In this document: positions 7,121 through 15,389 of the stretch, piece by piece | How positions within the stretch are numbered: the stretch's first letter is position 1 | How the letters are laid out: the number at the start of each line of letters is the position of its first letter | Origin: an uncultured Ruminococcus sp. | GTDB taxonomy: Bacteria; Bacillota; Clostridia; Oscillospirales; CAG-272 | Reading direction: 5' to 3' | DNA length: 26,216 bases | NCBI GenBank assembly: GCA_902783755.1 | Contig: CACZSC010000266.1 | Span: forward strand, 1-26,216 | The notes under the pieces: model-generated | Told to the model about the DNA's origin: nothing | Database searches by the model: none | The model's input: the letters and a program-made list of their open reading frames with translations, nothing else | Translations under genes and position numbers: made by a program

Positions 7121-7203
7121 GCCGATATAGGTCCGGAAACATCCCGCGTAAGGGATGCGGCCCGGATGTTTCTACCGTGACGCCGCAAGTCACGACTATT
7201 GGC
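7121..7203 (+). promoter_or_regulatory. Purine riboswitch aptamer, guanine class, with expanded loop 2
   Basis: P1 is GCCGA (7121-7125) with TTGGC (7199-7203), P2 is TCCGG (7132-7136) with CCGGA (7162-7166), and P3 is GTGAC (7177-7181) with GTCAC (7189-7193). The invariant J2/3 TTTCTACC is at 7169-7176. J3/1 reads GACTA (7194-7198), whose C marks guanine or hypoxanthine specificity rather than adenine. Loop 2 is not the usual seven bases: it carries a 6-bp hairpin, CATCCC (7140-7145) with GGGATG (7152-7157). The last four loop-2 bases, GCGG (7157-7160), could still kiss CCGC (7183-7186) in loop 3, competing for one hairpin base. It controls xpt and the nucleoside transporter. Confidence 0.9.
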
Positions 7204-7299
7204 CGTTTCCGGTTGTACGCATCAAGCCGTACATATATTGAGGGGGAAGTTTTTTTCTTTTCTCGCTCGGATAGTACGGACCGGTGCATCCGGAAGGAC

Positions 7300-7338
7300 G
7301 GCAGACAGTCGCAGAACGGCTGCCTGCTTTTTGATTTT
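7300..7338 (+). terminator. Attenuator of the xpt leader
   Basis: GGCAG (7300-7304) pairs with CTGCC (7320-7324), followed by TGCTTTTTGATTTT. It lies about 100 nt after the aptamer, further than usual, with other short stems between (TGTACG/CGTACA at about 7214-7233 and CCGG/CCGG near 7281). It is the likely ligand-dependent terminator, but the stem is modest. Confidence 0.55.
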
Positions 7339-7360
7339 CTGCGGATGGAGGACTGCTCCC

Positions 7361-7936
7361 GTGAAAGAGCTTGAAGAAAAGATCGTTGCCGAAGGTCATG
7401 TGCTTCCGGGAAACATCCTCAGCGTTGGCTCCTTTCTCAACCAGCAGATAGATACCGTCTTCATGATGGAGATGGGGCGCGAGATCGCCAGGCTGTTCGC
7501 CGGTGAAGGGATAACCAAGGTGCTGACGGTCGAAGCATCCGGGATAGCGATAGCCGTCGCTGCCGGTGCTGCGATAGGATGTCCCGCGGTATTCGCAAAG
7601 AAACACAGGTCAGGCAATGTCAGAGGGAACGTTTACAAGTCCCGCGTGCATTCATTCACTCACGGAAACGACAATGACATAGTCGTTTCTTCCGAGTTTC
7701 TCCTTCCTGATGACCGGGTCCTTATAGTGGACGATTTTCTCGCAAGCGGCAATGCGCTGCACGGCCTTATGGAGATCGTCAGACAGTCCGGAGCCTCCCT
7801 TGCAGGGATCGCCGTGGCTATCGAGAAAGGTTTTCAGGGGGGCGGAGATTCTCTCCGGAGGATGGGCGTCCGTCTCGAATCTCTCGCGATCATCGAAGAG
7901 ATGAGCGAAGGATCAATTACTTTCAGGAAACAGTGA
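7361..7936 (+). CDS. xpt: Xanthine phosphoribosyltransferase
   Basis: This 191-residue enzyme converts xanthine (and more weakly guanine) plus PRPP to XMP in purine salvage. Its N-terminus, KELEEKIVAEGHVLPGNIL then SFLNQQID, matches B. subtilis Xpt closely, and the PRPP-binding loop VLIVDDFLASGNA is at residues 120-132. The start is GTG 7361, 9 nt after GGAGG (7347-7351); the frame is open further upstream but through the riboswitch. GGAG (7347-7350) can pair with CTCC (7356-7359), so the ribosome binding site may be partly masked. It heads an operon with a nucleoside ABC transporter. Confidence 0.95.
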   Translation: MKELEEKIVAEGHVLPGNILSVGSFLNQQIDTVFMMEMGREIARLFAGEGITKVLTVEASGIAIAVAAGAAIGCPAVFAKKHRSGNVRGNVYKSRVHSFTHGNDNDIVVSSEFLLPDDRVLIVDDFLASGNALHGLMEIVRQSGASLAGIAVAIEKGFQGGGDSLRRMGVRLESLAIIEEMSEGSITFRKQ

Positions 7937-7981
7937 TGTTTCACATAAATCGCTAATCAATATAATATTGGAGGAAAAACC

Positions 7982-9193
7982 ATGAAAAAGCTTCTCGCGA
8001 TCCTTCTCGTAACAGTGATGGTCTTCGCTGTGGTGGCCTGCAACAGTGCTCCCGCCGAGACCGGAAAAGTCACAAAGGACAACATCAAGGTAGGATTTAT
8101 CTTCCTGCATGATGAAAACTCCACATACGACCTCAACTTCATCAATGCTGCAAAAGCGATGAAGGAAGAGCTCGGACTCAGAGATGACCAGATCATCCTC
8201 AAGACAAACATTCCCGAAAGCAACGACTGCTATGAAGCTGCCGCTGACCTGGCTGACCAGGGCTGCTCCATCATCTTTGCTGACTCCTTCGGCCATGAAT
8301 CCTACATGATCCAGGCTGCAAAAGAGTTCCCGGATGTTCAGTTCTGCCATGCAACAGGTACGATGGCTCATACTGAGAAACTCAGCAACTACCACAATGC
8401 ATTCGCATCCATCTATGAAGGCCGTTATCTTGCCGGCGTTGCAGCAGGACTTAAGCTCAACGAAATGATCGATGCAGGCAAGTTCACCGCTGACGAGGCC
8501 AAGATCGGCTACGTAGGCGCCTTCACATACGCAGAAGTTATCTCCGGTTACACCTCATTCTTCCTCGGCGTACGCTCCATCTGCCCGACAGTGACGATGG
8601 AAGTGCAGTTCACAGGAAGCTGGTACGACGAAACAGCTGAAAGAGAAGCTGCAAACGTTCTGATCCAGGACGGCTGCAAACTCATCAGCCAGCACGCTGA
8701 CTCCATGGGCGCTCCCACAGCATGTGAGACCGCAGGCATCCCGAACGTTTCCTACAACGGAAGCACAGAGGCTGCATGCCCGAACACCTTCATCGTATCC
8801 TCCAGGATCGACTGGACTCCTTACTTCGTATATGCGACCAATGCCGTTCTCGAAGGCAAGACCATCGAGGCTGACTGGGTCGGCACCATCGGCACCAACT
8901 CCGTTCTCCTCACAAGCGTGAACGAGAAGGCCGCAGCTCCCGGAACACAGGCTAAGATCGACGAGGTCAAGGCTCAGCTCGTAGCCGGCACTCTCCATGT
9001 ATTCGATGCATCCACATTCACAGTAAACGGTGAGAAACTCTCATCCTACCTCGCAGACGTTGACACCGATGAAGCTTACCAGGGCGACACCGAAGTCATC
9101 TCCGACGGTTACTTCCATGAGTCCGTTTACCGTTCTGCTCCCTGCTTCGATCTCCGTATCGACGGCATCACGCTGCTGAACGAAAAATACTGA
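7982..9193 (+). CDS. BMP-family nucleoside-binding lipoprotein of an ABC transporter
   Basis: The 403-residue protein has a lipoprotein signal peptide with lipobox VVAC (Cys20). A periplasmic-binding fold of the basic membrane protein (PnrA/BmpA/NupN) family follows, with the early GFIFLHDENSTYDLNF segment, FADSFGHE, then a long C-terminal lobe. Family members bind purine nucleosides such as guanosine. It lies 45 nt after xpt, with a strong GGAGG ribosome binding site, and is followed by the ATPase and two permeases. Position under a guanine-class riboswitch supports guanosine or a related purine as ligand. Codon use is more biased to C-ending codons than in its neighbours, fitting high expression. 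Confidence 0.9.
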   Translation: MKKLLAILLVTVMVFAVVACNSAPAETGKVTKDNIKVGFIFLHDENSTYDLNFINAAKAMKEELGLRDDQIILKTNIPESNDCYEAAADLADQGCSIIFADSFGHESYMIQAAKEFPDVQFCHATGTMAHTEKLSNYHNAFASIYEGRYLAGVAAGLKLNEMIDAGKFTADEAKIGYVGAFTYAEVISGYTSFFLGVRSICPTVTMEVQFTGSWYDETAEREAANVLIQDGCKLISQHADSMGAPTACETAGIPNVSYNGSTEAACPNTFIVSSRIDWTPYFVYATNAVLEGKTIEADWVGTIGTNSVLLTSVNEKAAAPGTQAKIDEVKAQLVAGTLHVFDASTFTVNGEKLSSYLADVDTDEAYQGDTEVISDGYFHESVYRSAPCFDLRIDGITLLNEKY

Positions 9194-9211
9194 TAAGACA
9201 GACGATGAGTC

Positions 9212-9250
9212 AGGCGGGGCAAACTGCCCCGCCTCGGCTTATTTTCTTTT
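9212..9250 (+). terminator. Partial terminator or mRNA-stabilising hairpin after the binding protein gene
   Basis: A perfect 10-bp stem (AGGCGGGGCA 9212-9221 with TGCCCCGCCT 9225-9234, loop AAC) is followed by CGGCTTATTTTCTTTT. Such elements after a binding-protein gene usually let it be made in excess over the ATPase and permeases. Confidence 0.75.
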
Positions 9251-9353
9251 GATATACCGTAACGACCGGTTGCCCGATAAGGAAAGGACACAGACTTAAA
9301 CGCCTGTATTTTTTCTTTTTCCCGGCAATCCATTCTTCAAAGGGAGACAGTTT

Positions 9354-10955
9354 ATGAGCGGAACTCCGGCTATAGAATTAGTCAATATTTCAAAAACGTT
9401 CGGTTCCATCGTAGCCAACAAGAACGTCAATTTCATAGCTTACAGAGGTGAGATCCTGGCCATCCTCGGCGAAAACGGGAGCGGCAAGACCACCCTTATG
9501 AACATGATCTCGGGTATCTACTATCCGGACACGGGGCATATCCTCATCGACGGGAAAGAAGTGACTATCCGTTCACCGAAAGATGCTTTCGACCATCATA
9601 TAGGAATGATCCACCAGCACTTCAAGCTTGTGGACGTGTTCTCCGCGGCTGAAAACATAGTGCTGGGTCTGGATGAGAAATTCAACCTTAAGAAGGCTGC
9701 AAAGAAGGTCAAGGAGATAAGCCAGCAGTACGGTTTCGAGATCGATCCCATGAAGAAGATCTATGAGATGTCCGTATCGGAAAAGCAGACCGTTGAGATC
9801 ATTAAAGTCCTTTACCGCGGCGCTGACATTCTTATCCTCGATGAGCCGACAGCCGTCCTCACGCCCCAGGAGACGAGGAAGCTGTTTGCGGTCCTGCGCA
9901 AGATGAAGGAAGACGGAAAGACCATCATCATAATCACCCACAAACTCCATGAGGTCCTTGAACTTTCAGACCGCGTGACAGTCCTCAGGAAGGGCGAGTA
10001 CATAGACAGCATCATGACTGCCGATACCAACGAGAACCAGCTGACCGAGATGATGGTCGGCAAGAAGGTGGACCTCAATATCCGCCGGGACGATCCGTAC
10101 AGCGACAAGGACAGACTGCAGGTCCAGGGGCTGAAATGCATAAACCGCGAGGGGATCACGGTACTGGACGATATAAACTTCGAAGTCAGGGCAGGCGAGA
10201 TCTTCGGGATAGCGGGGATCGCCGGCAGCGGCCAGAGGGAGCTCCTTGAGGCCATAGCAGGATTGCAGAAGATAAACCAGGGACTGGTGGTATACAATGA
10301 CCCGAAGACCGGAAAGGCGGAAAAGCTCAACGACAAGACGCCGCTCCAGATCAGGAACCTGGGAGTACGTTTGGCGTTCGTGCCAGAAGACAGACTGGGC
10401 ATGGGACTTGTCGGGAACATGGACATCGTGGACAATATGATGCTCAGGAGCTACAGCAGAGGTTCCGGCGTGTTCGTACACCGCAGGGAACCGAGAAGCC
10501 TTGCGGAACAGGTCATCGATGCTCTTGAAGTGGTTACGCCGAACGCTAACACTCCGGTGCGCCGGCTTTCCGGGGGGAACGTGCAGAAAGTCCTGGTGGG
10601 CCGCGAGATAGCGGCAGCCCCCACGGTGCTCATGGCCGCATATCCCGTAAGGGGCCTTGATATTAACTCATCGTACATGATATACAATCTGCTGAACGAG
10701 CAGAAATCAAAGGGCGTTGCCGTGATATTCGTAGGCGAGGATCTGGACGTGCTCGTGGAGCTCTGCGACAGGATAATGGTGCTGAGTTCCGGAAGAGTGA
10801 CCGGGATCGTCGACGGGAGGCAGGCGACGAAAGAGGAGATCGGTCTTCTTATGGTAAAGAACAGCCGTACGGACGAAACGGATACTGACGGCAGTTCGGT
10901 GACCGGAGAGGATAAGGAAACAGGGAAGGAGGAGAGCAAAAATGAAAACGCATGA
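9354..10955 (+). CDS. Nucleoside ABC transporter ATP-binding protein (two ABC domains)
   Basis: This 533-residue cytoplasmic protein carries two nucleotide-binding domains in tandem, as in NupO/YufO. Domain 1 has Walker A GENGSGKT (39-46), Q-loop MIHQH, signature region SVSEKQ (140-145) and Walker B ILILDEP (159-165). Domain 2 has a degenerate Walker A (GIAGSGQREL), a good LSGGN signature and a Walker B lacking the catalytic Glu (VLMAAYPVRGLD), as is normal for this family. The C-terminus ends in an acidic, Lys/Glu-rich tail. Its 3' end overlaps the first permease gene by 14 bp. Confidence 0.93.
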   Translation: MSGTPAIELVNISKTFGSIVANKNVNFIAYRGEILAILGENGSGKTTLMNMISGIYYPDTGHILIDGKEVTIRSPKDAFDHHIGMIHQHFKLVDVFSAAENIVLGLDEKFNLKKAAKKVKEISQQYGFEIDPMKKIYEMSVSEKQTVEIIKVLYRGADILILDEPTAVLTPQETRKLFAVLRKMKEDGKTIIIITHKLHEVLELSDRVTVLRKGEYIDSIMTADTNENQLTEMMVGKKVDLNIRRDDPYSDKDRLQVQGLKCINREGITVLDDINFEVRAGEIFGIAGIAGSGQRELLEAIAGLQKINQGLVVYNDPKTGKAEKLNDKTPLQIRNLGVRLAFVPEDRLGMGLVGNMDIVDNMMLRSYSRGSGVFVHRREPRSLAEQVIDALEVVTPNANTPVRRLSGGNVQKVLVGREIAAAPTVLMAAYPVRGLDINSSYMIYNLLNEQKSKGVAVIFVGEDLDVLVELCDRIMVLSSGRVTGIVDGRQATKEEIGLLMVKNSRTDETDTDGSSVTGEDKETGKEESKNENA

Positions 10956-12039
10956 CAAGGTCAGGGAACCTCTCTTCCATATAGCCAAGAGATCCGGGAT
11001 CGTCTGGTGGAAGGCCTGGCTGATACGCATAGCGGCCATAATCGCAGCCCTGCTGGTGTGCGCTCTCGTATCCATCCTCCTGACGGGCGAGAACCCGATA
11101 GGCATATTCAAGACCATGGTCCTCGGGGCCGTGGGCACACCGCGCCGGGTGTGGGTGCTCTTCCAGAACCTGGCGATCCTGCTGTGCATCTCCCTGGCAG
11201 TAACACCCGCGTTCAAGATGCGCTTCTGGAACATAGGAGCCGAGGGACAGGTGCTGATGGGCGGTCTTGCCACGGCAGCCTGCATGATTCTTCTCGGCAA
11301 CCTCCCGACTCCGCTCCTGATGCTGTGCATGCTCGTCGCGAGCATAGTCGCCTCTTCCGTATGGGCCCTTATACCCGCCTTCTTCAAGGCAAGGTGGGGT
11401 ACCAATGAGACGCTGTTCACCCTCATGATGAACTATATAGCCATCCAGATCGTTTCCTACTTCGTCTTCATATGGTCGGTGCCCAAGGGATCCGGAAAGA
11501 TAGGCGTCATCAACCCCAACACCCAGGCCGGGTGGATGCCCTCCATCGGAGGACAGCAGTACCTTCTGAACATAATCATAGTCGCGGTCCTTACGGTGGC
11601 CATGTTCTTCTATCTGAGATACAGCAAGCACGGATATGAGATAGCCGTCGTCGGAGAAAGCGAGAAAACGGCGAAATACATAGGCATCAACGTCAAGAAG
11701 GTCATCCTGAGGACGATGCTCCTGTCCGGAGTCATCTGCGGTATAGCAGGCTTCCTGCTCGTGAGCGGAACGGACCACACCATAACCCGCGACACCGTCG
11801 CAGGCCGAGGATTTACCGCGATCATGGTCTCATGGCTAGCGAAATTCAATCCACTCTACATGGTGCTGACATCGCTGCTCATCGTGTTCCTGAGCAAGGG
11901 GGCGGGCGAGATCTCGACGGTCTTCGGACTGAACAGCTCCTTCTCCGACATGCTGACCGGCATCATCATATTCTTCATCATAGGATGCGAATTCTTCATA
12001 AACTACAGGATAGTATTCAGGCAGAAGGAGGCGCTTTGA
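10942..12039 (+). CDS. Nucleoside ABC transporter permease 1 (NupP-type)
   Basis: This 365-residue integral membrane protein has about nine to ten hydrophobic segments, in the branched-chain amino acid/ribose permease superfamily. The conserved FWNIGAEGQVLMGG segment (residues about 95-108) and the cytoplasmic coupling region with GESEKTAKYIGINVKK (about 236-251) are typical of NupP/YufP. A ribosome binding site GGAGG lies inside the end of the ATPase gene. It pairs with the next permease to form the translocation channel. Confidence 0.92.
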   Translation: MKTHDKVREPLFHIAKRSGIVWWKAWLIRIAAIIAALLVCALVSILLTGENPIGIFKTMVLGAVGTPRRVWVLFQNLAILLCISLAVTPAFKMRFWNIGAEGQVLMGGLATAACMILLGNLPTPLLMLCMLVASIVASSVWALIPAFFKARWGTNETLFTLMMNYIAIQIVSYFVFIWSVPKGSGKIGVINPNTQAGWMPSIGGQQYLLNIIIVAVLTVAMFFYLRYSKHGYEIAVVGESEKTAKYIGINVKKVILRTMLLSGVICGIAGFLLVSGTDHTITRDTVAGRGFTAIMVSWLAKFNPLYMVLTSLLIVFLSKGAGEISTVFGLNSSFSDMLTGIIIFFIIGCEFFINYRIVFRQKEAL

Positions 12040-12040
12040 G

Positions 12041-13027
12041 ATGTTTATAGCTTTCATACAGAACGCGATAATCCAGGGCATCCCTCTCCTCCTCGGATCC
12101 ACGGGCGAGATAATCACTGAAAAGTCCGGACATCTGAACCTCGGTATCCCGGGCATAATGTACGTGGGCGGTATCTGCGGTGTCATAGGTTCGTTCATGT
12201 ACGAGGACTCGTTTGCTGACAAATCGCTCATGAACCCGGTGCTGGCGATCCTGATCCCGTTTTTGTGCTGCATGCTCGGATCCCTCATCATGGGGCTCAT
12301 ATACTGCTTCCTCACGGTCACTCTCAGGGCCAACCAGAACGTGACAGGCCTTGCCCTGACGACCTTTGGCGTTGGATTCGGCAACTTCTTCGGCGGCTCC
12401 CTCATCAAGCTCTCCAACACGGACATGCCGTCGATCACTCTCAGCACCACGAGCCGCTTCTTCAAGCAGACGCTCCCGTTCGCATCCGACCTCGGATGGT
12501 TCGGCGAGATATTCCTGTCATACAGCTTTCTCGCGTATCTCGCGGTCGCCATCGCTCTCGTAGCCTCATACATACTCACGAGGACCAGGACGGGACTCCA
12601 CCTGAGAGCAGTGGGAGAGAACCCCGCGACGGCTGACGCCGCCGGGATCAATGTCACGAGATACAAGTACTCCGCCACGATCATCGGATCCATGATCGCC
12701 GGGCTGGGCGGTCTCTACTACGTTATGGACTACGCATGCGGCATCTGGTCGAACGACGCGTTCGGAGACAGAGGATGGCTCGCCATCGCCATAGTCATAT
12801 TCGCCATCTGGAGACCGAACCTCAGCATCGTGGGCTCCATACTCTTCGGCGGGCTCTTCATAGTCCACCACTACATCCCGAACCTTTCGATGAGCGATCA
12901 GGAGCTGTTCAAGATGATCCCTTACCTCGTCACCATCATCGTACTGATCATAATCAGCATGAGGGAGAAGAGGGAGAACCAGCCTCCCGCCCATCTCGGA
13001 CTCCCGTATTTCAGGGAGGAAAGGTGA
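12041..13027 (+). CDS. Nucleoside ABC transporter permease 2 (NupQ-type)
   Basis: This 328-residue membrane protein has about eight hydrophobic segments. GSTGEIITEKSGHLNLGIPGIM (about 22-43) and the coupling helix GENPATADAAGINVTRYKY (about 193-211) are the family signatures of NupQ/YufQ. It starts one base after the stop of permease 1, with AGGAGG just upstream, and ends the operon before the terminator at 13060-13086. Confidence 0.92.
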   Translation: MFIAFIQNAIIQGIPLLLGSTGEIITEKSGHLNLGIPGIMYVGGICGVIGSFMYEDSFADKSLMNPVLAILIPFLCCMLGSLIMGLIYCFLTVTLRANQNVTGLALTTFGVGFGNFFGGSLIKLSNTDMPSITLSTTSRFFKQTLPFASDLGWFGEIFLSYSFLAYLAVAIALVASYILTRTRTGLHLRAVGENPATADAAGINVTRYKYSATIIGSMIAGLGGLYYVMDYACGIWSNDAFGDRGWLAIAIVIFAIWRPNLSIVGSILFGGLFIVHHYIPNLSMSDQELFKMIPYLVTIIVLIIISMREKRENQPPAHLGLPYFREER

Positions 13028-13052
13028 AAAGAGAGACTTATAATTCTTGATT

Positions 13053-13086
13053 AAAAAAGCTCGGGGCTGCGGAATGCAGCCCCGAG
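13053..13086. terminator. Bidirectional terminator between nucleoside transporter and acyltransferase genes
   Basis: A perfect 11-bp stem (CTCGGGGCTGC 13060-13070 with GCAGCCCCGAG 13076-13086). On the minus strand it is followed by CTTTTTT, a strong terminator for the acyltransferase gene; on the plus strand the tail is weaker (TCATATATCTGTTTT). Confidence 0.88.
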
Positions 13087-13118
13087 TCATATATCTGTTT
13101 TGTGTTCCGGAACGCGCC

Positions 13119-14171
13119 TCAGGTCTTCTGAGCCCGTTTCCGGAATATTTTTTCCTTCAGGAAAGTGTACAGCACGCAGACGGCGACGGACACGGCCACC
13201 GTCAGAACGAGCCTGATCACCAGCTTCAGGGTGACGGACTCTATCCCGAGGTTCAGCATCAGGGAATCGATCACGAAGATGAAGGCCGGGTGGATGAGAT
13301 AGATGAGATATGACGACCTGTCGATGAGACCTGTGAAACCGGAATCCGCGAACTTTCTGCCGGACAGGCAGATACCGATCATGAAGAAAAACATGATGGC
13401 CGCGGCACTGTAAAGGACGTGCATGTTCTCAGCCCACTGGGGGTAATACCAGTTCCTGCGGATGACATACAGAAGAGTCGCCGTGACCGCTCCGCATACG
13501 ATCCACGAGACCGTGACCAGAAGTTTTTTCTTTCTGAGATATTCACAGAACTGCCCGTAGTATTTCGCCGCGTAGATGCCCAGGACGAAGTAGAACAGAT
13601 ATGACAGGAAGACTATGGATTCGTATGGGAATTCCTGCTGGAAAGCGAGTCTGTAGAACTCCGGGATCGCGACCTTCGCCATCAGGGTGATCAGCAGGGA
13701 AAGGGGGATCGCGATCACAGCCCGTACCTTCCTGTACATCCACCTCCAGAGGGGGATCAGCAGGTAGAACTGGATTATTATGATGACGAAGTAGAAATGC
13801 GCCACCAGCCCGCCTGTGAGCAGGTTCTCGAAATAATGGGGGACCGACGGCGTTATCATGTGCGTCAGGGACAGATACACGTAGAAGATGTTGTATATCA
13901 CGAAATACGGCAGGACCACGCGGAGGAGCCTTGAAAGATAGTATTTCCCGAGACTGAAATCTTCCCTGTAGTTGATGAAAGCCCTGAGGCCGGCCAGGAA
14001 AATGAAGCCCTGGACCACGAAGGAGGCGAGCCTGTTCAGCACGCAGACCAAGGCGAAGCCGAAGGACTCCACGGGATAGCTCTTCACGGCGTCGGATGAC
14101 GTATGTATGAATATGACCAGCAGCATGAATATGATGGAGGTCAGGGTGATCTCTGTTTTTCTCTTTTCCAC
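13119..14171 (-). CDS. Acyltransferase 3 family membrane protein
   Basis: This 350-residue protein has about ten hydrophobic segments and belongs to the OafA/WbbJ-type acyltransferase 3 family, which moves acyl groups (often acetyl) from CoA onto surface sugars or lipids. The conserved His of the family is in helix 1 (IFIHTSSD, His23), and the following helix pair carries the FLAGLRAFINY motif. The start is GTG 14171, with AAAGGA 9-10 nt upstream; no in-frame ATG is closer. It has its own promoter and terminator and is monocistronic. Acceptor unknown. Confidence 0.85.
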   Translation of the reverse strand: MEKRKTEITLTSIIFMLLVIFIHTSSDAVKSYPVESFGFALVCVLNRLASFVVQGFIFLAGLRAFINYREDFSLGKYYLSRLLRVVLPYFVIYNIFYVYLSLTHMITPSVPHYFENLLTGGLVAHFYFVIIIIQFYLLIPLWRWMYRKVRAVIAIPLSLLITLMAKVAIPEFYRLAFQQEFPYESIVFLSYLFYFVLGIYAAKYYGQFCEYLRKKKLLVTVSWIVCGAVTATLLYVIRRNWYYPQWAENMHVLYSAAAIMFFFMIGICLSGRKFADSGFTGLIDRSSYLIYLIHPAFIFVIDSLMLNLGIESVTLKLVIRLVLTVAVSVAVCVLYTFLKEKIFRKRAQKT

Positions 14172-14203
14172 GCCCGCATGTCCTTTCGTTTCGTTCTCCC
14201 CCT

Positions 14204-14232
14204 ATTATAGCTTCCCGGCGGGCCGATTGCAA
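14204..14232 (-). promoter_or_regulatory. Promoter of the acyltransferase 3 gene
   Basis: On the minus strand TTGCAA (14232-14227) and TATAAT (14209-14204) are 17 bp apart. It lies right after the terminator of the upstream oxidoreductase gene. Confidence 0.85.
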
Positions 14233-14246
14233 CACCGGCAAGCATA

Positions 14247-14274
14247 TGAAAAGACGGGAGCCGTTCAGCTCCCG
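14247..14274 (-). terminator. Terminator of the isomerase/oxidoreductase operon
   Basis: On the minus strand CGGGAGC (14274-14268) pairs with GCTCCCG (14261-14255), followed by TCTTTTCAT. Confidence 0.8.
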
Positions 14275-14293
14275 CCGCATGAGGATGTTCGCA

Positions 14294-15349
14294 CTATCTG
14301 TCCAGATCGATCCTGACCGTCTTTCCTGTAGCCATGGATTCGTTGATGGCCATCGTGAACACGACTGATTTCAGCGCGTCCCTGTAGGGAGAACGGATCT
14401 TTGAAGGATCCCCGGATATGACGGCCTCCATGAAGGTTCTGTCGCACCGGAGCCCGTAGGTCTCGTCTTCCTTGTATTCTACGCATCCGCCGCCTGCGGA
14501 GACCGCGCCGTCGCCCGCGATTATGAAGCCCTTGTTCTCGTCGCTTTCCTCTTTCGGAGCTTCCCCGTAGATCCTGAAGCTGTCAAGGATCCTGTGCTCA
14601 GCTCTCTTGTCCCTGCACTTGAATATGATCTTCTCGTCGGCCGCATTGCCGTTCTTTGCGTAGTCGCCGACGGCGAATGCGCCCAGAGAGCCGTTCTCGA
14701 ACCTTACGATGGTAACGGAGCAGTCGTCGGTGTTGTAGTTCTCGACGTCCCTCACGAACCCTCTTGTGGAGAAGGATGAGACCTCAACAGGCTCACCGAG
14801 AGTGTATCTTACCATGTCATACTGATGGATCGCCTGCTCCACCACCTGTCCGCCGCTGGTCTCCTTGTTTCTCCACCACCATGCGGAGGGGACTCCGCCG
14901 GTCCTTTCGCACATCACGCAGACCACTTCGTTCTCACGGCAGAACTGTATATTCCGCTCTGCCAGTTTTGAATATCTGCACTGGAATCCCGAGGCGGTGA
15001 TGAGGTTCTTTGCCTCAGCTGCGTCCCTGATCCTGCGTGCAAGATCCATATCCAGGGCCACCGGCTTTTCCACGAAGAAGGGGATGCCGCGCCTGATGGT
15101 CTCAAACTCTATATCGCCGTGGGCGTACGGAGGTATGCAGATGAACACCATGTCCGGCTCCACTTCGTTGTACATGTCTATGTAGTTCTCGAAGGCTTTT
15201 CCGCATCCGGCTTCCTTTACGAAAGCCTCAGCCTTTTCCGGGATGATGTCGCAGAAGCCGACCAGCTCGACAATGTCCTTTGACTGCAGGAAATTCCCGA
15301 GATGGTACCTGCCGATCCCGCCGCATCCGATGAGCGCAAGTTTTTTCAT
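14294..15349 (-). CDS. Gfo/Idh/MocA-family NAD(P)-dependent oxidoreductase
   Basis: This 351-residue enzyme begins with a Rossmann fold, GCGGIGRYH (residues 8-16), and has the family signature EKPVALD (94-100), whose Lys95 is the usual catalytic or structural residue. The C-terminal alpha/beta substrate domain includes GGQVVEQAIHQYDMVRY, with the conserved D/H pair. Members oxidise or reduce sugars, inositols and amino sugars. It lies 40 nt downstream of a TIM-barrel isomerase in one operon, suggesting joint catabolism of a sugar or cyclitol. Ribosome binding site AAAGGAG. Substrate cannot be read from the sequence. Confidence 0.9.
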   Translation of the reverse strand: MKKLALIGCGGIGRYHLGNFLQSKDIVELVGFCDIIPEKAEAFVKEAGCGKAFENYIDMYNEVEPDMVFICIPPYAHGDIEFETIRRGIPFFVEKPVALDMDLARRIRDAAEAKNLITASGFQCRYSKLAERNIQFCRENEVVCVMCERTGGVPSAWWWRNKETSGGQVVEQAIHQYDMVRYTLGEPVEVSSFSTRGFVRDVENYNTDDCSVTIVRFENGSLGAFAVGDYAKNGNAADEKIIFKCRDKRAEHRILDSFRIYGEAPKEESDENKGFIIAGDGAVSAGGGCVEYKEDETYGLRCDRTFMEAVISGDPSKIRSPYRDALKSVVFTMAINESMATGKTVRIDLDR

Positions 15350-15389
15350 TCCTCATTTCTCCTTTAGAACAGATTTGTATGTCAGTTAT

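Noticed and set aside
7961..7966. TATAAT just before the BMP lipoprotein gene
   Set aside because: There is no -35 box 17 bp upstream, and transcription from here would begin inside the ribosome binding site. Co-transcription with xpt is more likely.
10849..11778. Long open frame (309 codons) on the minus strand
   Set aside because: It lies opposite the permease and ATPase genes, whose motifs and overlaps are clear. The translation is rich in Asp, His, Gly and Tyr without any domain, as expected of an antisense shadow in GC-rich coding DNA.
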